A stretch of 58,455 bases of DNA from contig NZ_KE952953.1 in the NCBI RefSeq assembly GCF_000466405.1, positions 1 to 58,455 on the forward strand, in the 5' to 3' direction. The notes under the pieces are model-generated. The model made no database searches, had not been told where the DNA came from, and was given only the letters and a program-made list of their open reading frames with translations. Origin of the DNA: Atopobium sp. oral taxon 810 str. F0209. Lineage in GTDB: Bacteria; Actinomycetota; Coriobacteriia; Coriobacteriales; Atopobiaceae. Below, piece by piece: positions 16,852-25,918 of this stretch (positions are counted from its first letter, which is position 1; each line of letters opens with the position of its first letter). A program made the position numbers and the translations under genes.

Positions 16852-18324
16852 TTAATTCTTTGTGCGAAGACGAGCACCGGCTGCTGTGTCTTCAACTGCT
16901 AGTCCGAGCGCGGCAATACCATCGCGAATAGCGTCAGCGGTGCCCCAGTTTTTCTGAGCGCGCGCAACTTGGCGAGCAGCCAGCAGTGCTTCAGCCGCCT
17001 CAGCCGCAGAATCACCAACATAGCCCGCCTGCTCACGTGCAAGATCGATGAGACCTGCAGGCAGCTCTTCCTCATCGCGGGAAAGCTCGATACCCAACAC
17101 CTCGGCAAGCTCGATAATGGCATCGGAAGCACGCAGCGCCAGTGCAGTCGAAATCTCAGCACCCGCAGCATCAAGATAGCTATTTGCAGCGGTAACCAGC
17201 GCAAAGATTGCCGCTAAACCACCAGCAGTGTTAAAGTCATCATCCATTTGGGTGACAAATTCGCTATGAGCCTCATCAATAGCAGCACCAAGAGCGCGAT
17301 CTTGCTGGGTCAACGTACCATCCTGAGGAGCATTCTGTGCTGCCCAACGTAGATTTTTAACGCAAGTCTGTAAGCGCTCAAGCGTACCTACAGCACCATC
17401 CAAGCGCTCAAAAGAAAAGTCCAATGGCGAGCGGTAGTGAGTTTGCAACATCAATAGACGCACTGCACCTGCAGGATACTTGTCCAAAACTTCCTTGAGC
17501 GTGTAGAAATTGCCCAAGCTCTTGGACATCTTTTCGCCCTCAACGCGTAACATGCCCGTATGCATCCAAGTATTTGCCAAGGGTTGACCCCAAGCGCAAT
17601 ACGCCTGAGCAGTCTCGTTTTCGTGATGCGGGAACACGAGGTCTGCACCGCCACCGTGAATATCGATAGGCGTGCCCAAGTAATGATGAATCATTGCACA
17701 GCATTCGGTATGCCAACCTGGACGACCCTCACCCCAAGGCGATGGCCATGAGGGCTCGCCTGGCTTTGCGGCCTTCCACAGTGCAAAATCCAAAGGATCA
17801 CGCTTGTCGGTATTTTCCTCGACACGCGCTCCCACCTGCAGTTGATCGATGTTGCGACCAGATACAACGCCATAGCGATCGTCACTTCGTACAGAGAAAT
17901 ACACATCTCCCGATTCGACCTCGTAGGCATGACCGCCTTCAATCAAGGTTGAAATCATGTCCTGCATGGCGGCAATCTCACGCGTTGCACGGGGACGGAT
18001 ATCCGGATCGAGCACACCTAAACGATGCATCTGCTCGATAAAGGCGCAAGAATATTCCTCAGCAACCTCAGCAGCAGTGCGGCCCTGCTCATTTGCCCGA
18101 TTAATAATCTTGTCATCCACATCGGTAAGGTTCTGCGCAAAGGTAACTTCGTAGCCTTTGTAGGTGAGATAGCGACGAATCACGTCAAAAGCAAGAAATG
18201 TGCGGCCATTACCAATGTGAATCTGATCGTAGACAGTAGGACCACAAACATACATGCGCAGCTTGCCGGGCTCGATAGTCTTGAGTTCTTCTTTGCGGTG
18301 ATTTTGGCTGTTGTAGACGAGCAT
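16852..18324 (-). CDS. cysS: Cysteinyl-tRNA synthetase
   Basis: Class I aminoacyl-tRNA synthetase for cysteine. The 490-residue product has the zinc Cys in YVCGPTVYDQIHIGNGRTF (HIGH-like motif HIGN), WHTECCAMIHHYLG, the zinc-site region FPHHENETAQ and the KMSKS motif (GEKMSKSLGNF). The C-terminal DALR/anticodon domain is present. GAGGAG precedes the ATG by 6 bp. It stands between ispF and rlmB in a minus-strand run beginning at disA. Confidence 0.97.
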   Translation of the reverse strand: MLVYNSQNHRKEELKTIEPGKLRMYVCGPTVYDQIHIGNGRTFLAFDVIRRYLTYKGYEVTFAQNLTDVDDKIINRANEQGRTAAEVAEEYSCAFIEQMHRLGVLDPDIRPRATREIAAMQDMISTLIEGGHAYEVESGDVYFSVRSDDRYGVVSGRNIDQLQVGARVEENTDKRDPLDFALWKAAKPGEPSWPSPWGEGRPGWHTECCAMIHHYLGTPIDIHGGGADLVFPHHENETAQAYCAWGQPLANTWMHTGMLRVEGEKMSKSLGNFYTLKEVLDKYPAGAVRLLMLQTHYRSPLDFSFERLDGAVGTLERLQTCVKNLRWAAQNAPQDGTLTQQDRALGAAIDEAHSEFVTQMDDDFNTAGGLAAIFALVTAANSYLDAAGAEISTALALRASDAIIELAEVLGIELSRDEEELPAGLIDLAREQAGYVGDSAAEAAEALLAARQVARAQKNWGTADAIRDGIAALGLAVEDTAAGARLRTKN

Positions 18325-18358
18325 AAAAACTCCTCGATAGTAGTCGTGTGTGCTGATT

Positions 18359-18883
18359 TTAACGCGCCTGTGTGACAGGCGGATTCAAGACCTGCTTTTC
18401 TTCAAGCAAAACCACAGCCCATGCGGCAATTCCTTCGCTTCGACCCACAAAACCCAGATGCTCAGTCGTGGTAGCCTTGACGCCTACCTGCTGCAAATCC
18501 AAATGCATCGCAGTAGCCAGACGTTTGCGCATCATCTGACGATAAGGTGCCAGGCGCGGCGCTTGGGCAGCAACCGTACAGTCTGCGTCCATAATCTGCC
18601 AGCCATTGTCGCAAAGCAAAGCACATACGCGTTGGAGCAGCACAATCGAGTCCGCATCTTTATATGCAGGATCGTTATCGGGAAACATCTGTCCAATATC
18701 GCCAGCGCCTTCGATACGAGCAGCGCCAAGCAGGGCATCCATCAGGGCATGCGTTAATACATCGGCATCTGAGTGTCCTGCAAGTCCACGGTCAGACTCC
18801 ACCGTAACGCCACCCAAAATACAGGGACGTCCTGCCGTCGCATCAGCAAAAGCATGCACATCAAAGCCATGCCCAATACGCAT
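18359..18883 (-). CDS. ispF: 2-C-methyl-D-erythritol 2,4-cyclodiphosphate synthase
   Basis: MEP-pathway enzyme forming MEcPP. The 174-residue product starts at ATG 18883 (MRIGHGFDVHAF), chosen by AAAGGA 6 bp upstream; a 9-residue longer frame exists. The metal site DVH (8-10) and the typical LAGHSDADVLTHALMDALLGA and GNDPAYKDADS-like segment (FPDNDPAYKDADS) are visible. It follows ispD directly. Confidence 0.96.
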   Translation of the reverse strand: MRIGHGFDVHAFADATAGRPCILGGVTVESDRGLAGHSDADVLTHALMDALLGAARIEGAGDIGQMFPDNDPAYKDADSIVLLQRVCALLCDNGWQIMDADCTVAAQAPRLAPYRQMMRKRLATAMHLDLQQVGVKATTTEHLGFVGRSEGIAAWAVVLLEEKQVLNPPVTQAR

Positions 18884-18925
18884 ATACTGTCCTTTCAAAG
18901 CCGACATCAAGCCAGCCTGATCCCC

Positions 18926-19729
18926 TTAAAAGCCACAACCTTCTTGTGACAAGCGCTGCTCAAGTAGTGCCTCTGCCAAAAGTGCATCTTCGGGAAGCGT
19001 CACTTTGAGGTTGTTATTTCCGCAGTTTACACACGCAACACGCCCGCCTTGTCGCTCAACAAGGGATGCATCATCGGTGCCTACAAATCCCTCCTGCGCT
19101 GCCAAACGATATGCCTCAAGCAGAGCAGTCCGATGAAAAATTTGAGGCGTCTGAGCGCACCAATAAAAGCTTCTGTCAGGAGTCGAGATAACCGTTGTCC
19201 CTTCCACAAGCTTGAGCGTATCAATTGAAGGGCTGGCAGCAATCGCACCAGCAAGCGTAGCATCTTGCTGCAGCTGATCAATACAGGCCTCGAATGCCTC
19301 AGGTCGTGCAAGCGGCCGCGCTCCATCATGCACTGCAATCAGTTTGCAATGAGCGGGAATACGGCTCAGGCCATGTGTAACCGACTCCTGACGAGTCGTC
19401 CCACCTTCGACATAGCAAATGGGATGGATGAGAGTCAGCGTATCTTCGATGAGCTGTTGGGTCTGTGCAATATATCCTTTGGGTACCACAACAACAAGTG
19501 AACGTACCGAAGCGGTGCGGTCAGCCGCAAGGACCGACCAACACAAGACGGGCATACCGGCCAGCGATACGTACTGCTTGCCTGCAGGGTTACCAAAGCG
19601 CTGACCTAGACCTCCCGCAACGATGATTGCACAGGTAGACCTATCAGCGTTGCAATCGCCTTGGCGCTGCGCCTGTGCAGCGTTTGCGACCTGCACGTCC
19701 TGACGGCAAAGCTCATCGCAGCAACTCAT
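18926..19729 (-). CDS. ispD: 2-C-methyl-D-erythritol 4-phosphate cytidylyltransferase
   Basis: MEP-pathway enzyme joining CTP and MEP. The 267-residue product has an unusual 32-residue N-terminal extension, then the nucleotide-binding CAIIVAGGLGQRFG, GKQYVSLAG, VHDGARPLARPEAF and QTPQIF motifs. The start at 19729 overlaps the disA stop by 4 bp (ATGA) with AAGGGA upstream, so the extension is likely translated; an internal start would have no site. Confidence 0.94.
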   Translation of the reverse strand: MSCCDELCRQDVQVANAAQAQRQGDCNADRSTCAIIVAGGLGQRFGNPAGKQYVSLAGMPVLCWSVLAADRTASVRSLVVVVPKGYIAQTQQLIEDTLTLIHPICYVEGGTTRQESVTHGLSRIPAHCKLIAVHDGARPLARPEAFEACIDQLQQDATLAGAIAASPSIDTLKLVEGTTVISTPDRSFYWCAQTPQIFHRTALLEAYRLAAQEGFVGTDDASLVERQGGRVACVNCGNNNLKVTLPEDALLAEALLEQRLSQEGCGF

Positions 19730-20802
19730 ACACGGTTCCCTTGCATACGCTGCAGCGTATCAAGCAAAATATTGGGATTGCGAACACCCAAATCGCCAAC
19801 ATGTTCGGGATGCGCTGCAATAGCGTCAATCAAACGACGCAGTGATCCATACTCATTGACCAGCTTGTCAGCTACACCATCGCGCACAACCGAAACATTG
19901 CTCAGCGTGCGCAGGCCCAAAGGCGTAAGCGGTGAATCTTCGCTACGATCTTCAAAGCCCAAAGCCGCGGCAACTGTCTTTGCAGAACGCATTTCCCCAT
20001 TGCGCATCTCATGGAAAGCGCGACGTATTGCGCGGGCATTTTCCTCAGTAGAATCAGCCGCATAGTCACGAATCATCAGCGTGTACGTCTCGTCCATGTC
20101 GCCCACAAACTCGTCACGCTGCATCGCAATGGTGCGCCCCTCCGAACCAAGCTCCATGATCACACCGCTAAGCTCCTGCGACTCGGTCATCAGCACTTCA
20201 AAGAGGTAGAGCACATCCGTAACATCACGTATGGTGACGTAATCATCAAGCTCAAGCGTTGTCAGGCGAAGCAGACCATGATCAAGCTGCATACGAGTAT
20301 TTTGCATCGAAACCAGCAGCTGGTTGACCATACCCATCAATTCGGGCACGGTGCGCATTTGAGTGCCGCGGCCATCGATAAAAAAGTTGACAACCTGACG
20401 ACGCTGAGACACAGAAATCACCAGTGCCTTGGTCAATAAGCTCATACGCGCGGCCGTGCGGTGACGCATGCCTGTCTCGGATGTTGGCAGAGATGGATCG
20501 GGATTGAGGTGATAATTGGCACGCAAAATCCTTGTGAGATCCTTGTCCACCACGATGGCGCCGTCCATCTTTGAGAGTTCAAAGAGGCGGTTTGCCGTAA
20601 ACGAGATATCCAGCTTAAAGCCATCATCGCCAGCAGCGATAACATTTTCCACATCACCGATACAGATAAGCGCACCAAGATGAGCGGCAATAATCATGTC
20701 AAGCGCATGGCGAAGAGCTGTGCCAGGAGCAGCTTGGCGTATTGCTTCCTCAAAACGCTCGGCGGTAGTTTTTTCGTTATCAGCTGGCGCGAGTATGTCC
20801 AT
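19726..20802 (-). CDS. disA: DNA integrity scanning diadenylate cyclase
   Basis: DisA makes c-di-AMP and scans DNA for branched structures. The 358-residue product has the DAC domain with DGAIVVD (about residues 80-86) and the RHR motif in TGMRHRTAARMS, then a linker and a C-terminal helix-hairpin-helix DNA-binding region (LGLRTLSNVSVVRDGVADKLV). It heads the disA-ispD-ispF-cysS-rlmB-yacP run and overlaps ispD by 4 bp. Confidence 0.96.
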   Translation of the reverse strand: MDILAPADNEKTTAERFEEAIRQAAPGTALRHALDMIIAAHLGALICIGDVENVIAAGDDGFKLDISFTANRLFELSKMDGAIVVDKDLTRILRANYHLNPDPSLPTSETGMRHRTAARMSLLTKALVISVSQRRQVVNFFIDGRGTQMRTVPELMGMVNQLLVSMQNTRMQLDHGLLRLTTLELDDYVTIRDVTDVLYLFEVLMTESQELSGVIMELGSEGRTIAMQRDEFVGDMDETYTLMIRDYAADSTEENARAIRRAFHEMRNGEMRSAKTVAAALGFEDRSEDSPLTPLGLRTLSNVSVVRDGVADKLVNEYGSLRRLIDAIAAHPEHVGDLGVRNPNILLDTLQRMQGNRV

Positions 20803-20960
20803 GCATTACCTCCATATGCGAAGACGGGCTGCGTCGATTCTGTCCTGTACCCTTACCCTTACCAGTATAAGGCGGTCGCGCGTCTCTAACAGTATTCTCC
20901 TCGTCTTTCTCGTTTCTCCTCCTCTTTCTCGTTTTCTTGTCACGGTATTTTTTCTTCTTC

Positions 20961-21022
20961 ATCTCAACCCAGATATCTTCTCTATCTCAACCCAGATATC
21001 TTCTCTATCTCAACCCAGATAT
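20961..21022. repeat. 23-bp tandem repeat, 2.7 units, upstream of disA
   Basis: The unit ATCTCAACCCAGATATCTTC plus TCT starts at 20961, 20984 and 21007 with no mismatch. The preceding 20890-20960 is a pyrimidine-rich tract. The stretch 20803-21146 otherwise holds only the promoters of the two divergent genes. Confidence 0.9.
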
Positions 21023-21109
21023 AAACAGTAAACATTCCTATTTATGGAGAAACTATAGTGAGAACGCTTCCTATTAATCTTCTCCTCTATTCGGGGTATA
21101 ACACTTATC

Positions 21110-21122
21110 AGTAACTGTTACT
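21110..21122. promoter_or_regulatory. Candidate Fur/PerR-type operator
   Basis: AGTAACTGTTACT is a perfect 6-bp-arm dyad about 25 bp upstream of the Fur-family start codon, just after a TATAAC -10-like box (near 21098). Autoregulation is the usual arrangement in this family; the assignment is inference. Confidence 0.45.
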
Positions 21123-21146
21123 ACTTATTATCGGAGAGGAGTTGAG

Positions 21147-21548
21147 ATGAGATATAGCAAGCAGCGTGAGGCAATTCGAGCTTTTGTGATAAAGAGCCAC
21201 GATCATCCAACTGCGCAGGATGTGTACCAGGGGGTACAGGCTGAGTTTCCCAATATTAGTCTCGGAACAGTCTATCGTAACCTCGTGCAACTTGCGGAAA
21301 ACGGCGATATTTGTACGGTGAATGTAAGTGATGGGAGTACCCACTTTGATGGGCATACCACTGCTCATCAACACTTTACCTGTGTTCGCTGCGGGAAGAT
21401 TTTTGACGTGAACTCCCCTCACGTGGAGGAGATTCAGAGTCTGTTGGCAAAAAATCTCCCGGGTCAGTTGAGTTCATTTGAGTTGACACTCCGCGGTATT
21501 TGCACCTCTTGTCTCGCCAAAGAACAACAGAGAAGCAGCCGTTCATAA
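21147..21548 (+). CDS. Fur family transcriptional regulator (PerR-like)
   Basis: Metal-dependent repressor of peroxide or iron responses. The 133-residue product has the winged helix (HPTAQDVYQGVQAEFPNISLGTVYRNLVQL), metal ligands HFDGHTTAHQHF and two CxxC structural zinc sites (CVRC near residue 78, CTSC near 122). The length and direct linkage to a Dps gene favour a PerR-type peroxide sensor. GGAGAGGAG lies before the ATG. Confidence 0.93.
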   Translation: MRYSKQREAIRAFVIKSHDHPTAQDVYQGVQAEFPNISLGTVYRNLVQLAENGDICTVNVSDGSTHFDGHTTAHQHFTCVRCGKIFDVNSPHVEEIQSLLAKNLPGQLSSFELTLRGICTSCLAKEQQRSSRS

Positions 21549-21587
21549 GCACTAAACGTGCCATTGAGCTGCAAGAAAGGAATCATC

Positions 21588-22019
21588 ATGCTGAACGACA
21601 AACTTAATACTCTTCTTGCTGATTGGGCAGTTGCGCATCGCAAGATTCAAAATCTCCACTGGTACGTAAAGGGTCACGCCTTCTTCCAAGTCCATGCCAA
21701 ACTTGAGGAGTATTACGATCAGGCAAATGAAGCAGTTGATGAGGTCGCTGAAACCATTTTGATGAATGGCGGCAAGCCTCTTTCAACCATGAGCGAGTTT
21801 CTCGACGCTTCACACATTGTTGAGCGCGAGTCTGATTTCATTAGCGTTCCCGAAGCATTCGAGACCGTTAAGGCTGACTATCAGACAATTCTCGCAGATG
21901 TTATGGATGTTAAGACCACTGCAGAAGAGGAGGGTAACGTACTGGTCTCTAATGCAATGGACGAGTATGTCGCTACCATCTCCAAGAACCTGTGGATGAT
22001 TGGTCAATCTTCCCGCTAA
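21588..22019 (+). CDS. dps: Dps family ferritin-like protein
   Basis: Dps dodecamers store iron and protect DNA against peroxide. The 143-residue product (ATG 21588, GAAAGGA upstream; a 10-residue longer frame is unlikely) has the Dps ferroxidase signature at the subunit interface: NLHWYVKGHAFFQVHAKLEEYYDQANEAVDEVAE, with His, Asp and Glu ligands. It lies 40 bp after the Fur-family gene and is probably its main target, in one transcript ended by a terminator. Confidence 0.93.
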   Translation: MLNDKLNTLLADWAVAHRKIQNLHWYVKGHAFFQVHAKLEEYYDQANEAVDEVAETILMNGGKPLSTMSEFLDASHIVERESDFISVPEAFETVKADYQTILADVMDVKTTAEEEGNVLVSNAMDEYVATISKNLWMIGQSSR

Positions 22020-22053
22020 ACCAGCGCATCCTAACACTGCGTATATATAAAAG

Positions 22054-22090
22054 CCCTGCGTCTAAATTCCCCATTATTCGCAGGGTTTTT
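22054..22090 (+). terminator. Rho-independent terminator after dps
   Basis: CCCTGCG (22054-22060) pairs with CGCAGGG (22079-22085), followed by TTTTT. Confidence 0.85.
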
Positions 22091-22114
22091 GCTTGTAAAC
22101 GTATACATCACAGC

Positions 22115-22165
22115 ACTCTCATCACTAAAGGGTTCAAAAGTACTCTCATTACTAAGGGTTCAAAA
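22115..22165. repeat. Two direct repeats ending AGGGTTCAAAA
   Basis: ACTCTCATCACTAAAGGGTT plus CAAAA (22115-22139) recurs at 22142-22165 with one substitution and one missing base. The GGGTTCAAAA core is like the units at 5035-5430 and 14945-15280. Confidence 0.7.
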
Positions 22166-22195
22166 AGCATCCTTGAAATTGCAAATCAGGTCAGA

Positions 22196-22344
22196 TTTTC
22201 TCGAAGTTCGAAACATGAACCATCTAGGGAAGAAGAAGCAGAAAGATGAACCATCTATCGAAATTTATCTAAATTTTGGCTTTTGATAAGCAGCAGGAAC
22301 GGTTATCCCATACGAAAGGGTTCCTCATTCTCTTTTAGGGCTAC
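22196..22344. repeat. Left flanking repeat of the argGH segment
   Basis: The 31 bp at 22196-22226 are identical to 25919-25949. The following AACCATCTATCGAAAT...GCAGGAACG part (about 22249-22301) matches 25941-25990 with a few changes. The 30 bp at 22315-22344 (AAAGGGTTCC to GGGCTAC) match 26356-26385 with one mismatch. All are in direct orientation. Confidence 0.85.
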
Positions 22345-22408
22345 TGAATTGGGTTCCTGATTCTCTTTTGGCACAAAATTGACCAGGCGACGCCCCGCCC
22401 ATCTCTGG

Positions 22409-22499
22409 AGAGATGTTCGATGGAACCAGCCGGAACCTAGCACTAGCACTGTGCGCTTTGAGTTCATTGGAGAGAGATGTCCGATGGAACCAGCCGGAG
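22409..22499. repeat. Two direct repeats of about 26 bp upstream of argG
   Basis: Copies near 22409-22434 and 22474-22499 share the core CGATGGAACCAGCCGGA. The region 22345-22908 is GC-richer than the sequence to its left and holds no gene I can support; open frames there lack start sites and known motifs. Confidence 0.7.
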
Positions 22500-22830
22500 C
22501 CTTACGCGAGACATCACGCGGCCTCATGCACACAATCTCCCCACATCGAGTTTTCCCTCTCCCCAGATACAGCGTTTTTGTTTCCAAAAGAAGTAATATC
22601 CGCGAGAGTGCATACGTCAGAGGTAAAGTCTCATACCAATACACTAGGACGGCACAGCAGCACGCCAGGACGGCACAGTCGCCACACACGTAGGGAGGGG
22701 GCAGACATGAGGGGAAGCATCGTCGTAGCTATGCTCGGCCTCCGACGCCAGAATCGACGTACCTCGCCCGCATGCCGTGCGTACCTTCTGGTTAGCTAAG
22801 AGAGAGCCACAGGAAATCAAGCCAGTCGAC

Positions 22831-22853
22831 GCCCGGCATGACCGGGCTTTTTC
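22831..22853 (+). terminator. Terminator-like hairpin in the argG leader
   Basis: GCCCGG (22831-22836) and CCGGGC (22842-22847) with a 5-base loop are followed by TTTTTC. It ends 56 bp before the argG ATG. A second small hairpin TGCCGC/GCGGCA follows at about 22855-22870. Either an upstream transcript ends here, or it is an attenuator of argG. Confidence 0.65.
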
Positions 22854-22908
22854 TTGCCGCGGATGCGGCAGTGACTCCGTCTACCAACTCGTGTGAGGGG
22901 AGAAGAGC

Positions 22909-24171
22909 ATGAGTGCAGCAGCAGCTTCCACCAAGGAAAGGGTCGTCCTCGCATATTCGGGCGGCCTCGACACGTCGGTTATGGTCAAGTGGCTCCAGTT
23001 GGAGAGGGACCTCGACGTCATCGCCATCTGCGCGAACGTCGGCCAAGACGCAGAGGACCTCGAGTGGGTCAAGCAGAAGGCCCTCGACATGGACGCGATC
23101 TACTCTGATGCTGTCGACCTGCGCAAACCCTATGCCAGCCGCATCCTCAAGAAGGCCGTCCAGGCCAACGCCCTGTACGAGAACACCTACCCGTTGCTCT
23201 CCGCGCTGTCTCGCCCCATGATCGCCAAGTACCTCGTCGATTATGCGCACAAGCATGGCGCGCGCTACATCGCCCATGGCTGTACGGGCAAGGGCAACGA
23301 CCAGGTGCGCTTCGAAACCTGCATCCACGCCCTCGACCCCGAGATCGAGATCATCGCCCCCGTCCGCGAGTGGGACCTGCTGACGCGCGAGCAGGAGATG
23401 GCGTGGGCCTCCGAGCACAACGTCCCTGTTCCCACCACTGCCGCCAAGCCCTACTCCATCGATGACAACCTCTGGGGGCGTGCCATCGAGTGCGGAGTGC
23501 TTGAGGACCCGTGGAACGAGCCTCCTGCAGACATCTGGACCATGACGGTCGATCCCAAGGACGCCCCCGACGAGCCCGAGTATCTCACCATCGGCTTCGA
23601 GAGGGGTGTGCCCGTTTCCGTCAACGGCGAGAGGATGAAGTACCTGCCGCTCATCATCAAGGTAAACGAGATCTGCGGCAAGCATGGCTTTGGCCGCATC
23701 GACATGGTCGAGAATCGCCTCGTCGGCATCAAGAGCCACGAGTGCTACGAGTGCCCCGCGTCGCTTGCCCTCATAAGGGTGCATCAGGCCCTTGAGCAGC
23801 TCTGCCTCGACCGCGACACCCAGCACTTCAAGCATCAGATCGACCAGCGCTGGGCCACGCTCGTCTACGACGGCCTGTGGTTCTCGCAGCTCAAGGAGGC
23901 CCTCGACGCCTTCGTGGAGTCCACGCAGGAATTCGTGACGGGCGAGGTTCGCGCCAAGCTGTACAAGGGCAGCCTCACCGTCGTTGGCCGCAGGAGCGAT
24001 TACGCCATCTACGACTATGGTCTGGCTACCTACAGCGAGGGCGATACCTTCGACCGCGCCAGCTCCCATGGCTTCATTGAGCTTCACAGCCTTCAGAGCA
24101 AGACGTGGTCCAGGAAGCAGGGGCCGGGTGCGCGCCGCGCCGCCGAGGGACACGACTTTGAACAGTTCTAG
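22909..24171 (+). CDS. argG: Argininosuccinate synthase
   Basis: Joins citrulline and aspartate with ATP in arginine synthesis. The 420-residue product has the N-type ATP pyrophosphatase loop AYSGGLDTSV (15-24), the HGCTGKGNDQVRFE segment and the SDYAIYDYGLATY C-terminal part. GGGGAG is 6 bp before the ATG. Codons end overwhelmingly in C or G, unlike nearly all neighbours, and the pair argG-argH sits between directly repeated sequences, suggesting acquisition from a GC-richer relative. No other arginine genes are in the window. Confidence 0.97.
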   Translation: MSAAAASTKERVVLAYSGGLDTSVMVKWLQLERDLDVIAICANVGQDAEDLEWVKQKALDMDAIYSDAVDLRKPYASRILKKAVQANALYENTYPLLSALSRPMIAKYLVDYAHKHGARYIAHGCTGKGNDQVRFETCIHALDPEIEIIAPVREWDLLTREQEMAWASEHNVPVPTTAAKPYSIDDNLWGRAIECGVLEDPWNEPPADIWTMTVDPKDAPDEPEYLTIGFERGVPVSVNGERMKYLPLIIKVNEICGKHGFGRIDMVENRLVGIKSHECYECPASLALIRVHQALEQLCLDRDTQHFKHQIDQRWATLVYDGLWFSQLKEALDAFVESTQEFVTGEVRAKLYKGSLTVVGRRSDYAIYDYGLATYSEGDTFDRASSHGFIELHSLQSKTWSRKQGPGARRAAEGHDFEQF

Positions 24172-24251
24172 GATAGAATGGACAGACGCTTTCGGACAGC
24201 TCTCACAGGGGCTGTCCCTCGGCTTCAGGAATGTTTGGACGAGGAGAGCAC

Positions 24252-25673
24252 ATGGCACTGTGGTCAGGCAGGTTCGAGCAGAGCGTCGACGAGTTCACGA
24301 TGCGATTCGGTGCGTCCCTGCCCATCGACAAACGCATGTATCGCGAGGACATCCATGGGTCGATCGCCCATGCCCGCATGCTCTCTGAGCGGGGCATCAT
24401 CAGTCGTGGAGACTTCGAGCGCATCGAGGTGGGTCTGCTTGAGATAGAAAACCAGATCAGGCAGAAGCGCTTTCGCTACGGAGCGGAGGACGAAGACATC
24501 CACATGGCTGTCGAGGGCGAGCTGATCGAGGACGTTGGCATCGCGGGCGCGCGTCTCCACACCGGTCGCTCACGCAACGACCAGGTCGCTGCCGACACCC
24601 GTCTGCTCGCAAAGAACCTGCTCGTCGACCTTATGGCCGAAAACTTCTCGCTGCGCCGCGTGGTCACGCGTGCCGCACGCAAGAACATGGGTGTTGTCAT
24701 GCCGGGCTACACCCACATGCAGCACGCCCAGCCAGTGCTCTTCTCGCACCACCTGCTCGCATACTTCTGGATGTTCACGCGCGATTTCAAGCGCCTCCAC
24801 AATGCCTTCGTCGCTGCGGATGCCAATCCGCTGGGTGCCGCCGCGCTCGCCGGCACCACCTATCCGCTCGATCGGCATCGCACGAGCGAGCTTCTTGGCT
24901 TCGACCATCCGATCCCCAACTCAATGGATGCCGTCTCCGATCGCGACTTCCTCCTTGACCTTGAGTACGCCTGCTCGGTCTCGATGATGCACCTCTCCCG
25001 TTTGTGCGAGGAAATCGTGGTCTGGGGCACCACGGAGTTTGGCTTCATCACCCTCTCGGACTCCTATTCCACCGGCAGCTCGATCATGCCACAGAAGAAG
25101 AACCCGGACTTTGCCGAGCTCACGCGAGGAAAGATGGGTCGAGTCGTGGGCGACCTGGTGGGCCTTCTCGTCACCATGAAGGCCTTGCCGCTTGCATACA
25201 ACAAGGATCTGCAGGAGTGCAAGGAGGGCGCCATCGATGCCGCCGACACGCTGCGCGACTGCATGATCTGCGTCGAGGGCATGATCGACACATGGGAGGT
25301 CCATGCCGACGCCATGCGCACGGAGGCCGGGCTTGGCTTCACCGCCGCGACCGACGTTGCCGACTACCTGGCGAAGCGCGGCATGCCCTTCCGAAAGGCC
25401 CACGAGGTCGTTGGCCAGCTCGTTCTGTATTGTGAAAAGAGCGGGAAGGCCCTCGAAGACCTCACCCTCGAAGAGTTTCGCACGGCCTCGCCGCTCTTTG
25501 GCAACGACATTGTGGGCGAGTTGGATCCCGAAGGGATCGTCTCCGCTCGCACCACGTATGGCGGCACGGCCCCCGACACGGTTCGCGACCAGCTGAGAGA
25601 GGCGAGCCGTACCCTCAAGAGGGATCGTCGCCAGGTGAAGCTGATCCGCGAACAATCCGTCATGAAGGTGTGA
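24252..25673 (+). CDS. argH: Argininosuccinate lyase
   Basis: Cleaves argininosuccinate to arginine and fumarate. The 473-residue product starts at ATG 24252 (MALWSGRFEQ), chosen by GAGGAG 5 bp upstream; a 7-residue longer frame exists. It has TGRSRNDQVA (104-113), the catalytic-region TGSSIMPQKKNPD (274-286) and HMQHAQP (155-161). It lies 80 bp after argG, with a small GGACAGC/GCTGTCC hairpin (24194-24217) between them that lacks a U run. Base composition is GC-rich like argG. Confidence 0.97.
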   Translation: MALWSGRFEQSVDEFTMRFGASLPIDKRMYREDIHGSIAHARMLSERGIISRGDFERIEVGLLEIENQIRQKRFRYGAEDEDIHMAVEGELIEDVGIAGARLHTGRSRNDQVAADTRLLAKNLLVDLMAENFSLRRVVTRAARKNMGVVMPGYTHMQHAQPVLFSHHLLAYFWMFTRDFKRLHNAFVAADANPLGAAALAGTTYPLDRHRTSELLGFDHPIPNSMDAVSDRDFLLDLEYACSVSMMHLSRLCEEIVVWGTTEFGFITLSDSYSTGSSIMPQKKNPDFAELTRGKMGRVVGDLVGLLVTMKALPLAYNKDLQECKEGAIDAADTLRDCMICVEGMIDTWEVHADAMRTEAGLGFTAATDVADYLAKRGMPFRKAHEVVGQLVLYCEKSGKALEDLTLEEFRTASPLFGNDIVGELDPEGIVSARTTYGGTAPDTVRDQLREASRTLKRDRRQVKLIREQSVMKV

Positions 25674-25741
25674 GGGCGGCCGTCCTTGTGCCGGAGCCTT
25701 CCCCACGCAATTCATGCACGCAGATCGTGCGGTTACAGAAA

Positions 25742-25838
25742 GAGTCGCCCATGCCATCGCTTGCGCTTGGAGACCTGTTGGTTACTGCATAAGGGAGGTA
25801 TTGAGAGCCGCCCACGCCGTCGCTTGTGCTTGGGAACC
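25742..25838. repeat. Imperfect direct repeat downstream of argH
   Basis: The unit AGTCGCCCATGCCATCGCTT... (25742-25774) recurs at 25806-25838 as AGCCGCCCACGCCGTCGCTT..., about 33 bp each with several transitions. This is the GC-rich right edge of the argGH segment. Confidence 0.7.
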
Positions 25839-25918
25839 CTGCCCATCGAGTATAAGTAGAACGCAAACCACAAATGGTTCAAGTTTCGAGGTAAGTAAGC
25901 GTAAATGGGCAGGTCATT

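Noticed and set aside
22303-22693. Open frames of 104-128 codons left of argG on both strands
   Set aside because: Run through repeats, lack start sites and have low-complexity products.
22700-22908. T-box riboswitch upstream of argG
   Set aside because: No GGGTGGAACC-like antiterminator core or specifier loop found, only a simple terminator-like hairpin.
22792-24258. 488-codon minus-strand frame opposite argG
   Set aside because: Arises from the GC-rich third positions of argG; no known family and no start site. The same holds for 24921-25757 opposite argH.
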